NCBI GenBank assembly: GCA_022432975.1 | Contig: CM039503.1 | Span: forward strand, 53,628,466 to 53,692,465 | Direction: 5' to 3' | DNA from: Begonia masoniana | Taxonomy: Eukaryota; Streptophyta; Magnoliopsida; Cucurbitales; Begoniaceae | Length of the DNA: 64,000 bases | Shown here: piece after piece, positions 22,242 to 33,652 of the stretch | How positions within the stretch are numbered: position 1 is the first letter of the stretch | Layout: every line of letters starts with the position of its first letter | The notes under the pieces: generated by a model | What the model was told of the DNA's origin: nothing | Seen by the model: only the letters and a program-made list of their open reading frames with translations | The model's database searches: none | Made by a program: the position numbers and the translations under genes

Positions 22242-23592
22242 CATTGGATGACAAACAACGGCAACGACCCAGCGGTGTAGTTTAGTTTAGTTTGGTTTTT
22301 GTATTACAATTTTACGTACTTTAATTTTATGTTGTGTAGTCTAAAATAAAATAAATAATTACAATTTAAATCACATTTCAAAAATAACGAATGTATTATC
22401 ACTGTTTATGTTTGTTTTATAACATAAATCATTAATATATTATATGTGTTAAAAAATTCTGAAAATAAATCATTATAAAACTAAATTCTAGATTATCTTC
22501 ACATGATACGGTAAACATGTGAAAAAACTTTCAACTAAATCCAATATCGTTTTTTTTTTTTAAATACCCCTTGGTTTTTTCAAAGAGGGTTTTGTCATTT
22601 ACGTGGAGTCTGGGCAGAAAGGCTGGTAAAAGTTTAATTTGCCTATTTTCTATGGACAAGCATTTTGTTAAACTATCACATGTGAATTGGATGCTGCATA
22701 GTAAAATCTGTTTGAAGATTACATATTTTATGCTAGGGGTGACTCAAACTTAGTCACGTCTGTGTTGAGTATTTTTGCTAGATTAACATAATGTGATGTA
22801 TCAGACATGTCAAACTTTGAGAGTGTTTTAAATGTCCGTATTTTTTATGCGAACATTAACTTGCTAGTTCCGTATGTCAAGACTCCAAGCATGTAGAGGG
22901 AGAAATTGAAACCGTGATGGAGACACATGACCGAAATGTGTTTTTTTTTTGTGTTGTGTTGCTTACAACATCATCCACAGTCCACCCAAACAACCTGAAG
23001 AAAACTATATTACTATGTCATCCAAAACAATTATCAAATCTATCTCAGTGAATTGCAATTGTAAACAGGTATTAGAATTACATAGCCCCCCTGAAAAACA
23101 GGGAATAGAATTGCAGAAGTTGAAGTTTTTATGCAGAAATAGAAAAGTACATCATCTGCGTCTCAGTCATCGTCCCACAGAATGCTAATTGGCTGATGGT
23201 GATTGCAAAAAGACCAATTAGGCACGTTGATGGATGTGGTGAGAATCACATCTGCGCAAACTAGAATCATCCATCCTAAGCCTGGTTTGCATACGTCGAT
23301 GGAGCATCAACTCCATCAAGACAAAAGTAATTTTGTCGCCTATTCCCAAATTTACCCGTAGCTAAATATTGAATTGAGACGAGTTCTGCCACTGCGTTTA
23401 TCTATCTGTTACTAAATTCTTGCTCCTCAACGCTTGGCATCGAGCTGGAAACCAAAAAGCCATACATGTAAACTGATGGCTGAAATTGAAAATGAGCTAA
23501 AACTGACAGTCAGCAATGCAGCATTAGGAGGAAGAAATCAGAAATAATAAAGAAAAATCATTTATTCATAATAATTTCCTTCCATAAGTTCA
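22242..23592. other. No gene recognised; AT-rich spacer
   Basis: AT-rich sequence without a persistent open frame. It holds one short inverted repeat, CTAATTGG (23185) and CCAATTAG (about 23214), and may be the 3' end of the snoRNA transcript on the minus strand. Confidence 0.5.
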
Positions 23593-23698
23593 CGTTTCAG
23601 ACATTCAAGAACGAGAGAAGCATGAGCTCTCAAGCTTTGCAGAGACCAAATTCTTGCCAGTTTTTGGAGAAACAAGCCTTCTGTGATGTCATCATAAT
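23593..23698 (-). ncRNA. U14-like box C/D snoRNA, degenerate second copy
   Basis: On the minus strand it has a C box TGATGA (23694-23689) and a D box CTGA (23600-23597), about 95 nt apart, and shares GAAGGCTTGTTTCTC and the GTCTGAAAC end with the copy at 23744-23861. The element before the D box reads CTTGAATGT where U14 has CTTGGATGT, so pairing with 18S rRNA is broken at the position that would select the methylated base. The CATTCGCAGT element is absent. It is best described as a diverged tandem paralogue that has probably lost U14 function. Confidence 0.55.
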
Positions 23699-23743
23699 CA
23701 ATGGCGCCATCACAGGAGAGCACTTTCATGAAAGCATAGTTAA

Positions 23744-23861
23744 TGTTTCAGACATCCAAGGATAAAGGCAGCATTAACTCTCAAGCCTGGCAAAGGCGAA
23801 AGTTCTTAGGCAGCCACTGCGAATGTTTTGAGAAACAAGCCTTCTTTGTTGTCATCATAAA
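23744..23861 (-). ncRNA. U14 box C/D small nucleolar RNA
   Basis: Minus-strand order: C box TGATGA (23857-23852), CATTCGCAGT (about 23826-23817), TCCTTGGATGT and D box CTGA (23751-23748). CATTCGCAGT is complementary to ACTGCGAATG near the 5' end of 18S rRNA, and CCTTGGATGT directly before the D box is complementary to ACATCCAAGG of 18S rRNA. These are the two conserved U14 domains: A, for pre-rRNA processing, and B, for 2'-O-methylation of the C paired five bases from the D box (established for U14). Flanking GTTT and AAAC can form a short terminal stem. It would act in the nucleolus with fibrillarin, NOP56 and NOP58. A diverged copy follows 46 bp downstream, as in other plant U14 clusters. 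Confidence 0.8.
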
Positions 23862-24506
23862 CCAATGCTCAAAGATTAAAATCCACAACAGAACATAGAG
23901 TACTTCATGAAAACAATTTGACAGAGTAGTGAAAAAAGCATTAAAACAAGATGCCAGCACCAGGAGAGCTTAAAGTAGAACAAACTCTAACAGTGTCATA
24001 AAACAAGACAGAATTTTCCACCCGATTAATGATCAGCACGTAACCAAGTGACAGCTGACAAAGTGATGGATGAATATTGAATATGAATATTAGGGAATTG
24101 TTCATTCCTGAACACCCAACCACTACTGGGGAGGCAGGAGTATAAGTCCCTTGCATGAAAACAAAAATTAGAAATTGCATTCTGAACTGATTGCCTTTTC
24201 TCAACAGCTGGCGTGATGATTACAACATAGAATACAACGATAACATACAGACAAGTCCAAGAATTGCATCAGCTGCAAAAACAACATCAAAGCTTCATCC
24301 CAAAACAATGCTAATACTTTTTCCTGAGTTTGGCAGCGGCAAGAGAAATGAACTATGCTTTCTTCGTCAGGTCACACAATTAATCAAAAATGAAAGGAAA
24401 TACAGATGATACAAGAAGGTAGAAAATAAGAAGTTAAAGTAGAAGAATTTTCATGGAGGCCGATGATGTTTCGGCCATTGGGTAGGAAGTCGTAAGTTGG
24501 TGGCAG
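23862..24506. other. Leader of the snoRNA transcript; no other RNA gene recognised
   Basis: I looked for further C/D box pairs on the minus strand between the promoter and U14 and found no convincing set. There is no protein-like frame. Confidence 0.4.
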
Positions 24507-24535
24507 TATATATAGCTGTTGAAGCCAAACCCTAA
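24507..24535 (-). promoter_or_regulatory. Telo-box plus TATA box promoter of the snoRNA unit
   Basis: A telo-box AAACCCTAA (24527-24535, plus-strand reading) lies 12 bp upstream, in the minus-strand sense, of TATATATA (24507-24514). Telo-boxes next to a TATA element are typical of plant snoRNA and ribosome-biogenesis genes. Transcription would start near 24480 and run left through the U14 pair. I found no site II element. Confidence 0.55.
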
Positions 24536-25389
24536 TACACCTCTATTCTATTCCTTTTTAAATTTTAATATATTAACAACTATAAAATATTTGACGTAAT
24601 AAATTAAAACAGTGCCTGCAAATGAAAGATTTCCCCAGATGATTTTCAGCATTTTGAGGTCATCCGAGACAGAGGTGGAGAGAGGTCTCAACTACATAAT
24701 CTTTCGATGAAATCAAACAAACCAGCCAGGTGACTCGCAATGATAGGTCTACAGTTTCAAGTGACTCTCATACATAATTTTCATTAAAGATCAAATCACC
24801 AAAGTGAATACCACCAGTAGATGACAATCAACATACTGCACACCAATTTTATAAGATCTGATAAAAGTAAAAACAATAAATGTGAAATGAATGTCTCGCA
24901 TTAATAGAAGCGTGTCTTAGTTAGCTTTAGTACCTTCAATACGTAAGGTATGCTGAAATACAACCCTTTTTGGGTGCATCCATACTATAAGGAAAGAATT
25001 GACTCGACAGTGCAAGTGTAGTAACAGTGACATGCAGCAAAAGCTTGAGGATTTTGGGTCTGGCCAACCACTGGCCACAAACAGGTATAAGAGGGCCAAT
25101 GCACCACCCAGTAAATGCCTTGTAATGTCAGTTCAATATCCTGCAAAAAAACTTGTAATATTTCAGTAAATAATGATGGAGTATAGATGTTGAGACAAAG
25201 CTGCCTGAAAGATTTTTTCTTTTTTTTTATTTATCTACGCAGCAACAGCAATATCATACGCATAAAGTATGATGACAGCATGCCCCAATCCCCCACTCCC
25301 ATTTTAAACTATTTTACTAAAGAGATGAGAGATGGGTTCTTGAAGTGTAACAGAGCAAACACTATTCCACCCACAATTTTCTACAATTA
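24536..25389. other. No gene recognised
   Basis: AT-rich intergenic sequence. I see no persistent frame with protein features and no repeat of note apart from a short T-run near 25215. Confidence 0.4.
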
Positions 25390-25830
25390 AATGGAGTGGG
25401 GGGAACTTAACTCCTCCCCCAATTCATCTACAATCCAACCCAAAAATTTAAGGAAAACGTCAGGGAAATTTTTCTTTAAATCGAAGGATAGGCGAGGAGG
25501 AAAAATCACACCGACCGATCCTTCCTATTTTGTAAAACCAAGGAGAAAATCGGAGAGAGAACTTACCTCGCCGGACCTCCGACCACTGTTCGACCTCCGC
25601 CGAGCAGCAACTCCGAGGAAGCCGTCCTCCACTCGAGCGACCGAGCTCCGACGAGGCTCTCTCAGACTCCTCTCCGACGAACACAGCAGCGTAAGTCCCC
25701 CTCACTCTGCCTTCAGTTTCACTCGTTCGGTTTTCGTCTCTCTTTCTGTTTCTCTCTGTCACGCTCTCTCTCTCTCTCTCTCTCTCGGTCCCTCGCTCGA
25801 TCTCTCCCTCTGTTGGCAGTTCGGGTGAGC
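25390..25830 (+). other. 5'-leader-like block with a splice donor
   Basis: The composition changes to GC-rich, CT-rich sequence typical of plant 5' untranslated exons, ending ACACAGCAGC then GTAAGTCCCC, a strong donor with GT at 25691. A CT-rich tract with a (CT)n run follows (25738-25810), as is common early in plant first introns. The open frame through it is very Arg/Ser/Leu-rich and looks like a by-product of composition. One reading is that it is the non-coding first exon of the Asterix gene at 31219, whose ATG is preceded by the acceptor-like GTGCAG at 31209-31214. The copia remnant would then sit in that gene's first intron. This is unproven. Confidence 0.35.
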
Positions 25831-26085
25831 AGCCAATAAAACCAGAACCCGTTTTATTTAAAGGATGTTTGGATTAATTTATGTTAAAAAGCAATTGTTG
25901 GTGGGCCAACTTTGATTTGAGAGGTGACTTCACATATTGATGCTGCGTGGGCAATTGAACAGTGGGTTTTCTATGTGATTTTTGGATTTTGTAATTTTGG
26001 TTGTGATTTGATTATTTGGAGATTTCAAATTCTGTTGATTTGGGGATTTCGGATTTTGAGATTTCGTTTCCGTGTCTTTTTCATT

Positions 26086-29000
26086 ATGGCTAGTCGCAAG
26101 GATGATTTTCTTCAGTCGATTAGTATTCAATTGGATGGTAAAAACTATACGTATTGGAGCTATGTTATGAAGAATTTTTTGCGTGGAAAATCTATGTGGA
26201 GCTATGTTACAGGTGTGCGGGTTAAACCTACAGACGACAAGGCAAACGATTATGCGACCTTGGTTGACAATTGAGAGGCTGATAATTCGAAGATTATTAC
26301 GTGGATTAACAATTCTGTTACTCACTCCATTGGTGTTCAGTTGGCGAAGTATGAGACAGCTAAAGAGGTCTGGGATCATCTGGCTAGATTGTACACGCAG
26401 TCTAATTTCGCCAAACAGTATCAATTGGAGTCAGATATTTGCGCACTTCAGCAGAATGATATGAGTATCCAAGAGTTTTATTCTGCCATGACTAATCTCT
26501 GGGATCAGTTGGCTCTCACTGAGTCTGCAGAGCTGCGAGCATTTGAACCGTATATTTCTCGTAGAGAAGCACAACGTCTGGTACAGTTTTTGATGGCTCT
26601 TCGGAATGATTTCGAGGGATTGCGTGGGACAATTCTACATCGTTCTCCTCTTCCGTCTGTTGATTCAGTGGTTAATGAATTGTTAGCAGAGGAGATTCGG
26701 CTTAAGTCTAAGGTAGATAAGGTGTCTGTCACACCTACGAATCCATCCGTTTTTGCTGCTCCTCAACAGTCTCTGCCTAGCAACCAAAACAGACCAGCTT
26801 CTAAGGTCTCTCAGGATGAATGTGCTTTTTGCAAGGGGAAAGGTCATTGGAAGGCTCAGTGTCCGAAATTGCTGAGTAAAGGCAAACAACAGCAGCAACA
26901 AAGACCACCGCAACAACAACGCCCGCCGCAGACTGCTCCCTGGACGTATCGCCCACCTCAGCCCAACAAGCTTGCTGCCCCATCTTTGGATCCATATATG
27001 TTTGAGCAGTTTCAGCAGTTCTTTACTTCACAGCCTCATGCCATGTCAGCCTCCTCTCTTAAAGGTTTGTCTTTGTCTGCTAATTCAGGTAAATCATCTC
27101 CCTTATGGATTTTAGATTCAGGTGCTTCTCATCATATGTCTCCTGATATTGATTCGTTTACATCTGTTACTTCTGCTCCCTCTTTGTCTGTCATAACCGC
27201 TGATGGTACTCCAACGCCATTGGTAGGAATTGGCTCTGTTCGCACATCTCGTTTATCTCTATTTGATGTATACCATATTCCTAGTCTAACCTTAAATCTT
27301 GCATCTGTTGGTCAATTGTGTGATTCTGGTCTCTCAGTTCTTTTTACTTCTACCAATTGTTGTGTTCAGGACCTGCAATCTCAGAAGGTGATTGGGACCG
27401 GCCGTAGGGAAGGGGGACTCTATGTTTTGGATGAGCTCAAAGTATCAGATGTTGCTGCCTCTAGTGTGGATTTGTCGTCTTTTCGTTTGAATCGTTCGTC
27501 TTCTGATTTTTATCTTTGGCATTCTCGTTTGGGTCATGTTTCTGCGTCTCGTTTAAAATTTTTGTTGTCTATGGGAGTTTTAGGTCATTTAGCCAGTCAT
27601 GATATTTCTGATTGTCGTGGTTGTAAACTGGCTAAATTTTCAGCCTTGCCTTTTAATAAAAGTATTTCCTTTTCCATTGCGCCATTTGATCTTGTGCATT
27701 TTGATGTGTGGGGACCCTCTCCTGTATCCACCAAAGGGGGTTCCAGATATTATGTTTCGTTCATTGATGATTTCACTCGTTATACTTGGGTTTATCTTAT
27801 GAAACATAGGTCTGATTTCCTTACCATATTCAGTAACTTTAGAGCTCTTGTGAAAACCCAACACTCTTCTGTCATTAAACGTTTTCGGTGTGATTTAGGA
27901 GGTGAATACACTTCTAACAATTTTTTCCAGTTACTTGCTTCTGATGGGACTATCCACCAAACCTCGTGTACAGACACTCCTCAACAAAATGGTGTTGCTG
28001 AAAGGAAACATCGCCATCTTGTTGAAACAGCTCGTTCGTTCTTGTTGTCAGCCGAGGTTCCTAGTGAGTTTTGGGGGGAGGCAGTACTTACAGCTGCTCA
28101 TGTGATCAACAGAATTCCAATATCTCATAATTCAGGTTTGTCCCCTTTTGAAAAATTATATGGTCATTCACCTGATTATTCCTCGTTGCGCGTCTTCGGT
28201 TGTACTTGCTTTGTTCTCCGACCACATGTTGAGCGTAATAAATTGTCTCCTCGGTCCGCCTTATGTGTCTTTTTGGGTTATGGTGTTGGTCAAAAGGGAT
28301 ATCGTTGTTTTGATCCAGTTAGTCAAAAACTGTATGTTTCGCGTCATGTTGTGTTTTTAGAGCATATTCCCTTATTTTCTGTTCCTGCTAGTTCTCATCA
28401 TATGACACAGTCAGATTTAGTTCGTATTGATCCTTTTGATACTGACCCCGACGAAGTTCTATCTGATACTTTGGTTCACGAGACATCCACCTCTCATGCC
28501 CCTGCTCCTACGACCACCCAGTTGTCGGATGAGATTGCGGACGATCCTCCTCTACGTCAGTCTACTCGTACTCGTAAGTCTACTAAACTCCCTGATTTTG
28601 AGTACTCTTCTTATTCTACTTCCTTTGCTTCCTTTGTTGCCTCTGTTCATCGTCTTTCTGAGCCTTTGTCCTATAGAGAGGCAGTTCGTGATCCCCTTTG
28701 GTAGGCTGCTATGGCTGAGGAACTTACTGTTCTACACCAGACTCATACATGGGATTTGGTTTCACTGCCGTTCGGCAAACATACCATTGGTTCTCGTTGG
28801 GTCTATAAAATTAAAACCAAATCCGATGGATCTATTGAACGATACAAGGCCCGACTTGTTGCTAAAGGCTATTCCCAGGAGTATGGCATGGATTATGAAG
28901 AAACTTTTGCCCCTGTTGCAAAAATGACCACTGTTCGCACCCTTATTGCAGTTGCTTCTGTTTGTCGATGGCGAATATCTCAGATGGATGTCAAGAATGC

Positions 29001-30188
29001 CTTCTTGAATGGCGATCTTCATGAAGAAGTTTATATGACGCCTCCTCCCGGTGTAACTCATCAGCCTGGTGAAGTTTGCAAGCTTCGCAAAGCTCTTTAT
29101 GGTCTCAAGCAAGCGCCACGTGCCTGGTTTGAGAAGTTTTCCATAGTGATCACTTCGTTTGGCTTTCTTCCTAGTCACCATGATTCGGTGTTATTTGTCA
29201 AGCGTACAACGACAGGTCGTATTCTATTATCCTTGTATGTTGATGACATGATAATTACTGGTGATGATTAAGATGGTATTGAGTCTTTGAAGTCTGAGTT
29301 GGCACGTTGCTTCGCTATAAAGACTTGGGTATGTTACGTTATTTTTTGGGAATTGAGGTTGCCTATTCTCCAAAAGGCTATCTCTTATCTCAATCAAAGT
29401 ATATAGCTGATTTGTTTGAGCGTGCTCGACTCACTGACAACAGGACTGTTGATACTCCTCTTGAGACTAATGCTAGATACTCTCCGTCGGATGGCACTCC
29501 TTTGACAGATTCTAGTCTCTATCGTACCATTGTAGGCAGTTTGGTTTATCTTACTGTGACTCGTCCCGACATTGCGCATGCTGTTCATGTGGTTAGTCAG
29601 TTTGTCACTACTCCTACTACAGTTCATTGGGCTGCCGTTCTTCGTATTCTCAGGTACCTTCGGGGCACTCAGTTTCATAGTCTCTTGTTCCCTTCTATGT
29701 CTTCGTTAGAGCTGTGTGCTTATTCTGATGCGGATTGGGCTGGTGATCCTACGGATCGCAAATCGACCACTGGATTTTGTATTTTCCTCGGTGACTCGCT
29801 TATTTCTTGGAAGAGCAAGAAACAAGATGTCATTTCTCGTTCTTCTACAGAAGCAGAGTATCGTGCCATGGCCTCGACTACCAGTGAAATTGTTTGGTTA
29901 CGCCGGTTGCTTGCTGATATGGGTATTTCTCTTTGTCACCCTACTTCGTTACATTGTGATAATCAGAGTGCTATTCAGATTGCACGCAATCCAGTTTTTC
30001 ATGAGTGAACCAAGCATATCGAGATTGATTGTCATGTCACTCGCCACCACCTACAGATCGGCACCATCACATTGCCATTCGTTTCTTCTCATCTGCAAAT
30101 TGCTGATATGTTTACCAAAGCACTCTCTACTTCGCGCTTCCGTTTCTTGTCTGACAAACTCTCAATGCTTATCGCTGTAGCATCGTGA
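26086..30188 (+). pseudogene. Ty1/copia gag-pol pseudogene
   Basis: The frame starts at ATG 26086 (MASRKDDFLQ). It shows a copia gag domain, a CCHC knuckle (about 26820-26862, CAFCKGKGHWKAQC), protease LDSGASHHMS (about 27112-27141), integrase with the H..H..C..C region (about 27515-27640) and catalytic core (FDVWGPS near 27700, CDLGGEY near 27890, GVAERKH near 28000), reverse transcriptase with YVDD (about 29236-29247), and RNase H (SDADWAGD near 29725, CDNQSA near 29957). Breaks are TGA at 26272, TAG at 28702, TAA at 29269, a frameshift between 29271 and 29307, and TGA at 30006. Several stops look like C-to-T or G-to-A changes. The Asp that usually heads the second integrase motif is retained. 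No functional product is expected. Confidence 0.92.
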
Positions 30189-30202
30189 GTTTGAGGGGGA
30201 AT

Positions 30203-30328
30203 ATTAGTTATATTATATTAGTATTAAAGGATATTTTAGTCTATTTACTTTTCTGTAAACCTACTATATAAACTCTTTATGTGTATTCTGATTCGCATAA
30301 TACGAAACCCTATTTTCTCTCTCTTCAT
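30203..30328 (+). repeat. Short 3' LTR of the Ty1/copia remnant
   Basis: About 126 bp starting directly after the polypurine tract, with a TATA-like CTATATAAAC near 30269. It begins TATTAG where TG would be expected, suggesting decay of the terminus. The right end (near TTCATAA) is an estimate because there is no partner LTR. Confidence 0.55.
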
Positions 30329-30339
30329 AAACGATAACT

Positions 30340-30800
30340 CGCCGTTCTGAAATTTACACATAGAACGGGGGGACCGTTCTCTAAGAACAGTCCCCTTCTA
30401 TCCGGGGCGTTCTCCATGTACAATGCATTGAAAAACGGGGGTTGCGCTTGGAGGTGGACACCCCTCGCGCGCTGGAATGTGCTCCGCACGTGAGCGCAGG
30501 GGGTTTCCACCCCCAACCGCATCTCTCGTTCTCCTTGTGCCCCGTAAGTGCGCGCTAGAAGCCTAGAGCGGGGGGTGCGTTTGACAGTGGAGAAGCCTAG
30601 AACGGGGGTGCGTTTGAGGGAGGAGACCACTCGCGCGCTAGAACGGGGGTCTCCACCCTCAAACGCACTCCCCGCATCAACGTGATCCACCAGTGCCCGT
30701 ATGTTAAATGTTCTAAGAACGGTTTGCCGCATTCATAAAACGGTCCTCCGTTCTAAGAACACGCATGGGGTGTTCACCCTCACACGGTCTCCCGTTATGC
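30340..30800. repeat. GC-rich block of inverted and direct repeats
   Basis: This is clearly GC-richer than its surroundings. GGGGTGCGTTTGAGGG then AGGAGACC (30605-30628) is inverted as GGTCTCC then ACCCTCAAACGCACTCCCC (30648-30673), with an 18-20 base loop. GGGGACCGTTCT (about 30369-30380) faces AGAACAGTCCCC (about 30384-30395). Direct repeats of GTGCGTTTGA, TAGAACGGGGGT and CGCGCGCT occur. GTTCTAAGAAC appears at about 30709 and 30750. A TATATAAGG at about 30805 follows the block. The minus-strand open frame here tracks base composition and I do not call it a gene. Confidence 0.6.
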
Positions 30801-31218
30801 TTTAGTATATAAGGAAATAGATCAGTTTTCTTAAGAAAACCCGAGTTTTCTCTCATCCAAACCCTCAGATCCGTGCGTTTTGCTGCCAAAATCATCAAAT
30901 TCGACCGTTTTTCGCCAAAATCTGCGAAAAACCTTCAAGAAAATCCTAAAACCGAGCCAGAAAATCAAAATGATGGAGGTGCTGTCGAAAAAAAAAATAT
31001 ATATTTAATCTGAAAATAATTTCAAAAATAAGATATAAATTGCAAATCGTTTTTCTCATTTTTGTCGCATCAATAATATCTAAACAATACTGGTCACGGA
31101 TTTATTATTTTTTCTGCATTTTAAAAATAATATTATTAAATTCAATTTATTTTTAATCTCAAACCTTGTAAATATAGGTTCCAAATAAAATTATTGCTGG
31201 ATCACGCGGTGCAGAGAG

Positions 31219-32361
31219 ATGTCAACACAGACGAACGATCCGCGTCTGCCGTCGGCGGCAAAGCCCTTCGTTGCTCAGACGGTAGACCCGCAGGATCTTC
31301 CGGTGGACTACTCTGGATTCATCGCCGTCGTTTTCGGCATAGCTGGTGTCATGTTCAGGGTTAGCAAATCATCAGCTAATTACAGTTTTGTTTTCTTTCG
31401 TATGCGTTGCGTTGATTTTTCTTGGGTGGTTGTAATTCGGCAGTACACGTTGAGCTCGTGGTTGGCCATCATTTTCTGCGCTCAATCGCTGACCAACATG
31501 AAGAACTTGGAAAGCGATCTCAAACAGATCTCTATGGCTATGATGTGAGTGAATTTCAGTTTTATACGCTGATTTATGTGTTACGTTTGAGTTTTCTCCC
31601 AATTATTTTAATTCGCAATCGTATGGTTGATTAAATTTATCACTGGTGGTATTTGGAGCGAGATGATAAAATTTGAAAGACAAAGCTAGTAACATGATCG
31701 ATCGGGTGATGGATTTTTAGGGCATGAATGATTTTTAATGATGTATATGAGCCCTTGAGTTTTTGTGTTACAGTTTGGTGTAATTTGAGTGAAGAGGTGG
31801 ACTTTCTAATAGTGTTCTGTATTCATTACGCTAAATCACCTAATTAAAAAGGTAAAAGTAGAGCAGTCTATGCAATCTTCTCCATTCAGAACATAAAACG
31901 ACTTGCCTAAATCAAATAATTTCAGTTTGCATGACCATGATTGGGAGAAGTGGGTGAGACGGATATTCTCGAATCTCGCACACGCTTTTAGATTGCTATA
32001 CGATGTTGTGAAATGTGGATATCTGTTGATGTCCATCGTAGTTTCATCTAGTGATGTCTAAGAGTGTTCTTTTAGAGGCTTGCTATTATATACCATTATG
32101 CTAAGTATATGGTGACTGCTCGGAATGTCAGTAGCTAATTTAAGATTTTTCGATTGTAGAACATTAAATTTGATTCAAATGCTACGGAGTTCTGTAATGA
32201 GTAGACAAGTAGAGCCATTTCATTTGAAGTGATGTTGATTTTCAGGCAGAATTGTTTGTTTTTTACCATGTCTTTTTTGTTGCTATTTTCAATCCAGGTT
32301 TGCTATTATGGGATTGGTGACAAACTACATGGGTCCAGCTCGACCAGGGAATCAAACCTAA
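31219..32361 (+). CDS. Protein Asterix (WDR83OS family), PAT-complex subunit
   Basis: Three exons: 31219-31359, 31444-31544 and 32298-32361, with introns GTTAGC..CAG and GTGAGT..CAG. Spliced length is 306 bp, encoding 101 residues, the size of plant Asterix proteins. Recognisable segments are the N-terminal DPRLPSAAKPF and VDPQDLPVDYSGFIAVV, the middle SSWLAIIFCAQSLTNMKN and DLKQISMAMM, and the end MGLVTNYMGPARPG. Three hydrophobic segments (about 31-47, 50-66, 79-95) fit an ER multipass protein. In animals Asterix pairs with CCDC47 in the PAT complex, which shelters partly hydrophilic membrane helices during insertion at the ER translocon; plants carry the same family. The splice junctions preserve the conserved protein precisely, so this is an intact gene. 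The ATG is the first in frame and matches the family start. Confidence 0.93.
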
Positions 32362-32561
32362 TGTTCTTTCTCCAGAAAGGTTTGCACGTCTGAGAAGACA
32401 TTGGATGAGATGTGCAGTTTGGTTGATTTTCTTCTTTTCACCTGTAATTTACTTGTAGAATTGAAGCGAATCAACTTTCAGTGAGAGTTACAGGTTCTGG
32501 GGAGATTTCAGGCCTAGCTTTTTTTTACATTATTTTCTTTCTCTTGTCAGAACAAATTAGT

Positions 32562-33460
32562 CAAGTGTTTGGTAAATTTCGTAAATGTTTAGTAAATTAT
32601 GATATTTAATTATTTTTAAATAATTAAATTACGGCACCATAGTTTTCATAACATATAAAAATTTTCAAATAAAAAATTAATTCAAAATAATAAATATATA
32701 TTATGATAATAACAAATTTAAAATAGAAGAAAAAGAATGTTACGAGAAGAGAAAGAGAAAGAGAAAGTTAGACGACTTTGGGTTCACTAGACTAAAATCG
32801 AGCTCAACGGGTGAATAAGGTCTAGTTTGTTTCGATTTTGATATTGGAAATAAATAAATTTTCGGAACCAAATTGAGTACAACTAAAGTTCTCGGTTTTT
32901 TTTTTTTTTTTTAAATAGTAGATTTTTCATTTTAATTTTAAAATTATATAAAAAAAGTGGACTAAAACCAATTCAAATATACTAAGACTGATCCAAAATT
33001 GAATTCAAATTGACAATACATATAAAATTAAAATCGAAAAATATATGAGCAAAACAAAAAAATTATTACACTTTGAGTTCGGTTTTAGTTTTGGTTTCAA
33101 AATTAGAAACTCATGCAATTAAATTTCAATTTATGAACTTTTATATTAAAATAGATTGATTCTAAAATTTCAAGAGATTTGACAATTATAAAAGTTTATT
33201 TTTTCTTAGATATTCTTACTGTGATTTTGCTCATACATCAAGTTTCAAAAGAAAAAAAAATGAAACCCTAAATTTATGTATAATCAAATAATTATTTAAT
33301 CTTACTCAAATTCAAACTCTAAGATTGCGCTAATTAACTTATTTAAATAGATTATACTTATTTGTAAATAGACTATTTTATTTTGAAATATTTTAAACAT
33401 ATCATTCAAAAAATTTCAAAAATGAAGAACATTTTGAGTAGGAGAAATATTGTAGTCAAA
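32562..33460. other. AT-rich intergenic spacer
   Basis: Very AT-rich sequence with A and T runs and no gene-like frame. It separates the Asterix 3' untranslated region from the promoter of the disrupted PNRC-like gene. Confidence 0.6.
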
Positions 33461-33468
33461 CAAAAATC

Positions 33469-33476
33469 TATAAATA
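33469..33476 (+). promoter_or_regulatory. TATA box of the disrupted PNRC-like gene
   Basis: TATAAATA, 35 bp upstream of the ATG at 33511. A start site near 33500 would leave a very short leader. Confidence 0.55.
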
Positions 33477-33652
33477 AACGAAAACACTGCACTCGCACTA
33501 TCTCTCTCGTATGGATATTGCAGTTCTTCCTCTCGCATCTAAATCTATGCAACGGAATTCGAAGTCTCGATATCAACATTGGCATAGATGGAAGGAAGAG
33601 CCTTTGGTAGAGAAAGTTATCGTCCGAAATCTTGTCATGGGAGAGGTAAGGA

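Larger units (their letters stand above)
25920..30328 (+). mobile_element. Decayed Ty1/copia retrotransposon lacking a recognisable 5' LTR
   Basis: An internal gag-pol region (26086-30188) is followed by a polypurine tract GAGTTTGAGGGGGAA (30187-30201) and a short 3' LTR. I found neither a primer-binding site nor a matching LTR upstream of gag, so the left boundary given is approximate. The 5' end was lost, or the element is a partial copy. Confidence 0.75.

Noticed and set aside
25391..25828. 145-codon plus-strand frame
   Set aside because: Composition is that of a GC/CT-rich leader with a splice donor inside it; the C-terminal Ser-Leu run is a CT repeat.
30325..30732. 135-codon minus-strand frame in the GC-rich block
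   Set aside because: It tracks high GC and inverted repeats, with no family resemblance; stop-poor GC-rich DNA explains it.
33383..33610. 75-codon plus-strand frame overlapping the PNRC-like start
   Set aside because: It starts upstream of the TATA box and is in another frame from the conserved coding sequence.
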